From assembly GCA_002473165.1 (NCBI GenBank), contig DKSD01000077.1, forward strand, positions 1 to 9,690: a DNA stretch of 9,690 nucleotides, written 5' to 3'. Source of the DNA: Succinatimonas sp. UBA7265. Its GTDB lineage: Bacteria > Pseudomonadota > Gammaproteobacteria > Enterobacterales > Succinivibrionaceae. The notes below the pieces were generated by a model. That model was given only the letters and a program-made list of their open reading frames with translations, made no database searches and was not told where the DNA came from. The position numbers and the translations under genes are program-made. Positions 6,190-9,690 of this stretch are shown here, piece by piece (positions within the stretch are counted from its first letter, which is position 1; each line of letters begins with the position of its first letter).

Positions 6190-6263
6190 CACAGCCTTAT
6201 AACTGTTATTGCGTAAAAAACGCCCGGGCTGAGCACTGAAACCTTACCCTGACATTGAGGAGA

Positions 6264-6295
6264 CGCCTTGGCCTTAACGCAAAGGCGCCTTTTTT
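6264..6295 (+). promoter_or_regulatory. Attenuator-like hairpin with U-tract at the pykF start
   Basis: CGCCTT (6264-6269) pairs with AAGGCG (6282-6287), shortly followed by six T residues (6290-6295). An alternative GCCTT at 6271-6275 can pair with the same AAGGC, so two exclusive stems exist. The stem is short and has a 12-nt loop, so termination would be weak. It lies five bases before the pykF ATG. Confidence 0.35.
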
Positions 6296-6303
6296 GCCGA
6301 TGA
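6268..6303 (+). CDS. Possible 11-codon leader ORF overlapping the pykF start
   Basis: TTG at 6268 follows GAGGAG (6257-6262) by 5 nt, the best Shine-Dalgarno in the leader, and encodes MALTQRRLFCR if TTG is read as Met. Its stop TGA (6301-6303) overlaps the pykF ATG as ATGA, a standard coupling arrangement. pykF has no ribosome binding site of its own (a T-run and GCCG precede its ATG), so coupled re-initiation would explain how it is translated. Short ORFs arise by chance and TTG starts are uncommon, so confidence is low. Confidence 0.35.
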   Translation: MALTQRRLFCR

Positions 6304-7718
6304 AAAAAACGAAAATGGTCTGCACGATCGGACCTAAATCCGAAGATCCCGCAATCTTAAAAACCCTGCTCGACTCAGGCATGAACCTCATGCGCCTGAA
6401 CTTCTCGCACGGCGACTATGAAGAGCACGGCCGCAGGATCGACTCCATCGAAAAGATCATGAAGGACACCGGCAAGGTCTTCGGCGTGATCCTCGACACC
6501 AAGGGCCCGGAGATCCGTACCTGCACTCTGGAAAACGGCGAGGATGTCGAGCTCAATACGGGCGATCGCGTCGTGATCACCACTGACTCCTCGGTAGTCG
6601 GCAACAGGGAGCGCATCAGCGTCACCTACAAAGATCTCGCAAAAGATCTGGAGATCGGCGACACCGTGCTTTTGGACGACGGCCTCATCGGGCTTAAGGT
6701 GATTGAGAAGAACAACGATCACGAAGTCACCTGCGAGGTGCAAAACAGCGGCTTGCTGGGCGAGCACAAGGGCGTGAACCTGCCTGACACCCACATCTCC
6801 ATGCCGTTTATGTCAGAGAAGGACAAACAGGATCTGCTCTTTGGCATCAAGCGCCATGTCGACTTCATCGCCGCCTCGTTTACGAGATCGCGCCGCGACG
6901 TGCTGGACATCCGCGAGTTCCTCGACGCCAACGGCGGCAATGATATTCAAATCATCTGCAAGATCGAAAACCAGGAAGGCCTCGACAACTTTGAGGACAT
7001 CCTCGCCACCGCTGACGGCATCATGGTCGCCCGCGGCGACATGGGCGTGGAGATCCCGCCCCAGGAAGTGATCTTTGCGCAAAAGCGCATCATCCGCCGC
7101 TGCAACGAGGTAGGTAAAGTGGTGATCACCGCCACCCAGATGCTCGACTCCATGATCAAGAACCCGCGCCCGACCCGCGCCGAGGCCGGCGACGTGGCCA
7201 ACGCGATCATCGACGGCACCGACGCCGTGATGCTCTCTGGCGAGTCCGCCAAGGGCAAATACCCGCGCGAGGCCGTGAAAACCATGTGCACGATCTGCGA
7301 GCGCACCGATCGCGAGATCCGCGCGCGCCTGCACGAACGCCTCTCCCAGGGAGCCCCGGTGTCCACCACTTCCGCGGTGTGCCTGGCAGCGGTTGAGGCC
7401 TCCGAAACCTTAAGCGCCCCGCTCATCGTCGTGGCCACCGAGCACGGCGGCTCGCCTAAAGCGCTGCGCAAATACTTCCCGACGGCTAACATCCTGGCGC
7501 TTACCCCGAACGTCAAGACGGCACGCCAGCTGTGCATCGTCCGCGGCGTGATCCCCAAGCTCGTAGCCCGCATCAACTCCACCGACGAGTTCTTTAAGGT
7601 GGGCATGAAGGTGGCCGAGGAAGAAGGCCTGGCCCAAAAAGGCGACACCATCATCATGGTAAACGGCGCCCTGGTTCCCTCCGGCACCACGAACACCATG
7701 TCGGTGCACACCATTTAA
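6300..7718 (+). CDS. pykF: Pyruvate kinase, type I
   Basis: Cytosolic glycolytic enzyme that transfers phosphate from phosphoenolpyruvate to ADP, yielding pyruvate and ATP. E. coli PykF, its close relative, is a tetramer activated by fructose 1,6-bisphosphate. Seen in 472 aa (E. coli 470): MRLNFSHGD with Arg32, LDTKGPEIRT near 73-82, the B-domain around 75-170, IICKIENQEG with Lys221 (phosphoryl-transfer lysine), MVARGDMGVEIP (metal-binding Glu/Asp region), ITATQMLDSMIKNPRPTRAE, DGTDAVMLSGESAKGKYP, and a C-terminal SGTTNTMSVHTI matching the effector-binding domain. The frame is open from TTG 6255, but the ATG at 6300 starts exactly where PykF does (MKKTK). That ATG has no Shine-Dalgarno; see the leader ORF. 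Monocistronic between its own promoter and terminator. Confidence 0.97.
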   Translation: MKKTKMVCTIGPKSEDPAILKTLLDSGMNLMRLNFSHGDYEEHGRRIDSIEKIMKDTGKVFGVILDTKGPEIRTCTLENGEDVELNTGDRVVITTDSSVVGNRERISVTYKDLAKDLEIGDTVLLDDGLIGLKVIEKNNDHEVTCEVQNSGLLGEHKGVNLPDTHISMPFMSEKDKQDLLFGIKRHVDFIAASFTRSRRDVLDIREFLDANGGNDIQIICKIENQEGLDNFEDILATADGIMVARGDMGVEIPPQEVIFAQKRIIRRCNEVGKVVITATQMLDSMIKNPRPTRAEAGDVANAIIDGTDAVMLSGESAKGKYPREAVKTMCTICERTDREIRARLHERLSQGAPVSTTSAVCLAAVEASETLSAPLIVVATEHGGSPKALRKYFPTANILALTPNVKTARQLCIVRGVIPKLVARINSTDEFFKVGMKVAEEEGLAQKGDTIIMVNGALVPSGTTNTMSVHTI

Positions 7719-7735
7719 GCCCAATTGCGCTAAGA

Positions 7736-7761
7736 GGGCGGGCCGCAGGCCCGCCCTTTTT
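7736..7761 (+). terminator. Intrinsic terminator of pykF
   Basis: GGGCGGGCC (7736-7744), loop GCA, GGCCCGCCC (7748-7756), then five T residues. It lies 17 nt after the pykF stop and between two convergent genes. The minus-strand side has only a weak T-run, so it mainly serves pykF. Confidence 0.93.
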
Positions 7762-7773
7762 GTCATTGGTACG

Positions 7774-9582
7774 TCACTTACCGTCCCGGGCTTTTTGCAT
7801 GATGGCAGGAGCCACCAGATAAGCGCCGCGGTAATTGAGGTGGCTGCGATCGCGCATCAGCATGTGCCCCTTGCCGTCAGTCATGCGGCACTGCCCGCCC
7901 TCGCACAGCAGCGCTTCCAGATCAACAAAGCTCACATTGCCAAATTCCCGCGCCGCCTTTTTGGCGATGCGGTTGTAGCGATCGGCGGCCTTGCGCGAGA
8001 GCAGCGTGCCCTGATCCTGATGGCAGGAGTCCCTGGCGCGGCGTTCTGCCATGCCGGTAGGATCGATCCCCGAGAGCATCACCGCGACCTTGCAGCGGTT
8101 GTAAAGCCCGTCATCAAAGGTGGGGTTGTCCAAGGCCACCACAACCTTGCGCCCTGTCTTGGAGAGCGCCGAGAACGTGCGCGCGAAACCGCGGCGCAGC
8201 ATCTCGTCGTGATCTTTGAGCTTGGGATCCTCAAGATCTTTGAGTTCATCGTCAGAGCACAGCGGGGAGTGGGCGAGCACCACGGTGCGGATCTCAGGAT
8301 GGCTTAGGATGTGCTCAATACCTGCGGCGACCAGATGCGCATTCTGCGCCCGCTTGGGGTTGAGCTTTACGGTCTGCTCGTCCGCCCCTGACTGCAGCCC
8401 CAGCAAGGGGATAGCGCAGCTTGCAGAAAACAATGCCACCCCATCATCTTTGCCGCTTACCCGAATCAGCCCCGGGAAGAGCTGCGAGGCGTGGGAATCC
8501 CCGATCACGGCAATGGTGTTTTCCCCGTCAGGGCGCTGCATCTTGCAGTAATTGTCAGGATCGGTTGAGCGCCATTGAGGGAACACCAAAGCGCACTGCG
8601 CTGCCGCCTGCTCATCGAGCTTGGCAACTTCGATCTCGGCGCGGGCCTCGGGATCGCTGATGCGCTCCGGCACCCCGCCTGATGAATACACCCAAAGCCC
8701 GGCGCCGCCGATAGAGCACATCACCGCCAGCAGCCCCAGGGCCTTGATCCCGCCATGACGCCCCCAGCGCAGCGGCGGTTCAACCACCCTGTAGGTAAGG
8801 TATGAAAGCAGCAACGCCAAAAGCACGCAGCCGGCGCGGATGCCGGCGCGCGGCAGCCTGCCGTCGATGATCGCCGCAAAAGAGAGCAGCGGCCAATGCC
8901 AGATGTAAAGCGGGTAGCTGACAAGCCCGATGAACACCATGACGCGGTTTGAGAGCAGCCAACGGTTCACGGCACTGTCAGTGCCGGCAGCGATGATGAG
9001 CACCGCGCCTGCAACCGGGATCAACGCTTTGGCGCCGGGAAAGCCCTCTGGCCTCACCAGCAGCGCCGATCCGAGCACCAGCGCCAGGCCAAGGACTCCG
9101 GCAAATTCACGAATGAACCTGCGCCGGCCATCCGAGAGCCTGAGTTTTGCCGGGTGCAGCGCCATCCATCCCAGGAGCGATCCCGCCATCAATTCCCAAA
9201 AGCGCAGCAGCGGCGAGTAGAACGCCCCGGCGGCGTCAGCGCCGATCGTGGCAGCCTCAAAAACAAAAGACACGGCAGCGCCCAAGGCTGCGACCCCAAA
9301 CAGGCTTATCCTGAGTTTCCAGGCCAAAAAGAGCAGCGCCGGCCAAATGAGGTAAAACTGCTCTTCGATACCGAGGCTCCACAGGTGCAACAGCAGCTTG
9401 TGCAGGGAATCAAAGTCAAAATACTGCCCGCTTTCAGACCACAGCACCAGGTTTGAGACATAGCCGGCACCTCCTGCGATATGCTTGCCCAGCTGCGCAA
9501 AATCCTCAGGGGTGAGCACCGCCCAGCCTAAGGCAAAACAGAATGCCAGGGCGCAGATCAGCGAGGGGAAGATGCGGCGCAC
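7774..9582 (-). CDS. OafA/YrhL-type acyltransferase with SGNH domain, N-terminally truncated
   Basis: Membrane acyltransferase-3 family protein with a C-terminal SGNH hydrolase-like domain, the type that O-acetylates peptidoglycan, LPS or other surface glycans. Seen in 602 aa: LLHLWSLGIEEQFYLIWPA near 64-82, RFWELMAGSLLG near 127-138, GLVSYPLYIWHWPLLSF near 219-235 and YRVVEPPLR near 264-272, with about eight hydrophobic segments up to residue 300. The periplasmic SGNH part has IAVIGDSHA (Ser363) and DRSHLNYRGA (Asp578, His581). Odd: the longest ORF begins at a GTG inside the conserved motif FYxRRxRRIxP; in-frame codons 9583-9600 supply its first half (SFYGRR). The preceding 75-85 residues, with the first helices and the catalytic His of the acyltransferase domain, are missing, and a TAA at 9661-9663 closes the frame. 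The GTG has no Shine-Dalgarno. Probably a 5'-truncated or frameshifted gene. The family is sure; function is doubtful. Confidence 0.8.
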   Translation of the reverse strand: MRRIFPSLICALAFCFALGWAVLTPEDFAQLGKHIAGGAGYVSNLVLWSESGQYFDFDSLHKLLLHLWSLGIEEQFYLIWPALLFLAWKLRISLFGVAALGAAVSFVFEAATIGADAAGAFYSPLLRFWELMAGSLLGWMALHPAKLRLSDGRRRFIREFAGVLGLALVLGSALLVRPEGFPGAKALIPVAGAVLIIAAGTDSAVNRWLLSNRVMVFIGLVSYPLYIWHWPLLSFAAIIDGRLPRAGIRAGCVLLALLLSYLTYRVVEPPLRWGRHGGIKALGLLAVMCSIGGAGLWVYSSGGVPERISDPEARAEIEVAKLDEQAAAQCALVFPQWRSTDPDNYCKMQRPDGENTIAVIGDSHASQLFPGLIRVSGKDDGVALFSASCAIPLLGLQSGADEQTVKLNPKRAQNAHLVAAGIEHILSHPEIRTVVLAHSPLCSDDELKDLEDPKLKDHDEMLRRGFARTFSALSKTGRKVVVALDNPTFDDGLYNRCKVAVMLSGIDPTGMAERRARDSCHQDQGTLLSRKAADRYNRIAKKAAREFGNVSFVDLEALLCEGGQCRMTDGKGHMLMRDRSHLNYRGAYLVAPAIMQKARDGK

Positions 9583-9690
9583 GCGGCGCCCGTAAAAGGA
9601 TCGCGCGCGTAGAAGTGGTGTAATTTTAGAGCTGTGATTCTCTAAGTGAAGGTGTCTTTGTTATACCGCAAATTTTCTCTTACAAGGGGG
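9583..9690 (-). other. AT-rich remnant upstream of the acyltransferase
   Basis: Read in the acyltransferase frame on the minus strand, 9583-9660 is open and its first six codons continue the family motif (SFYGRR). Beyond about 9612 the base composition turns AT-rich and family resemblance fades; TAA follows at 9661-9663. Neither other frame shows the family's SGYL segment. A TATAAC (minus strand, 9660-9665) with TTGTAA 14 nt before it is a poor promoter candidate. Confidence 0.4.

Larger units (their letters stand above)
5996..6299 (+). other. frd-pykF intergenic region and long pykF leader
   Basis: No protein of normal size is encoded here. In order it holds an inverted repeat (6053-6070), a 15-bp palindrome (6076-6090), an extended -10 promoter (6096-6104) and about 190 nt of predicted leader with a 42-nt hairpin (6148-6189) and a U-tract hairpin at the pykF start. 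A weaker possible stem is CAGCC 6192-6196 with GGCTG 6227-6231, enclosing GCGT-AAAAA-ACGC at 6211-6223. The leader matches no riboswitch or 6S RNA that I recognise. Confidence 0.6.

Noticed and set aside
6198..6203. Second pykF promoter at TATAAC
   Set aside because: No -35 or TG extension at the right distance; an AT-rich patch inside the leader is a simpler reading.
6111..6295. 6S RNA gene, because of length (about 185 nt) and an AGCCTTATAACTG segment
   Set aside because: The ends do not pair into the long 6S hairpin and only a short stretch resembles 6S RNA.
6255..6299. TTG start at 6255 giving a 15-residue N-terminal extension of pyruvate kinase
   Set aside because: It has no ribosome binding site, and the family begins exactly at the ATG at 6300 (MKKTK).
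6813..7334. 173-codon minus-strand reading frame opposite pykF
   Set aside because: Antisense shadow of PykF, with the Val/His/Ala-rich composition expected of the reverse strand of GC-rich coding DNA.
7795..8307. 170-codon plus-strand reading frame opposite the acyltransferase
   Set aside because: Antisense to the SGNH domain, no promoter or ribosome binding site, and no recognisable domain.
9634..9649. Second copy of the psd operator (GTGATTCT...)
   Set aside because: Only one arm matches; the other side (AAGTGA region) does not complete the dyad, so an 8-base chance match is likely.

Overview
The window reads as the chromosome of a GC-rich, fermentative gammaproteobacterium. FrdABCD is the E. 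coli-type fumarate reductase with two separate membrane anchors, Psd is the short bacterial pyruvoyl type, and the pyruvate kinase is PykF-like almost residue for residue. A succinate-forming anaerobe, for example of the Succinivibrionaceae, would fit, but that placement is inference. No phage, transposon, CRISPR, tRNA or rRNA is visible.

Layout: (1) 63-1355, minus strand, a class III PLP aminotransferase of unknown substrate. (2) 1356-1494, a divergent control region with a perfect 19-bp dyad. (3) 1495-2337, psd. (4) 2338-2517, a hairpin, a consensus -10 box and a leader that can fold in two exclusive ways. (5) 2518-5947, the compact frdABCD operon, closed by a strong terminator. (6) 5948-6299, a gene-poor gap with an extended -10 promoter, a 15-bp palindrome and a structured leader of about 190 nt. 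(7) 6300-7718, pykF, closed by a strong terminator. (8) 7774-9582, minus strand, an OafA/YrhL-type membrane acyltransferase with a C-terminal SGNH domain but without its N-terminal segment. (9) 9583-9690, an AT-rich tail containing a stop codon in the acyltransferase frame.

Functionally, PykF makes pyruvate and ATP from PEP, and fumarate reductase is the terminal step of anaerobic electron transfer, reducing fumarate to succinate with quinol. Both belong to fermentative carbon flow. Psd makes phosphatidylethanolamine. psd lies upstream of frdABCD in the same direction, echoing the E. coli neighbourhood in condensed form.

Most of the window is ordinary core metabolism. The points that deserve a second look are the pykF leader (a 42-nt hairpin, a U-tract hairpin, and an 11-codon ORF whose stop overlaps the pykF start), the beheaded acyltransferase, the psd dyad and the two-state frdA leader. 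No entirely new system is evident.
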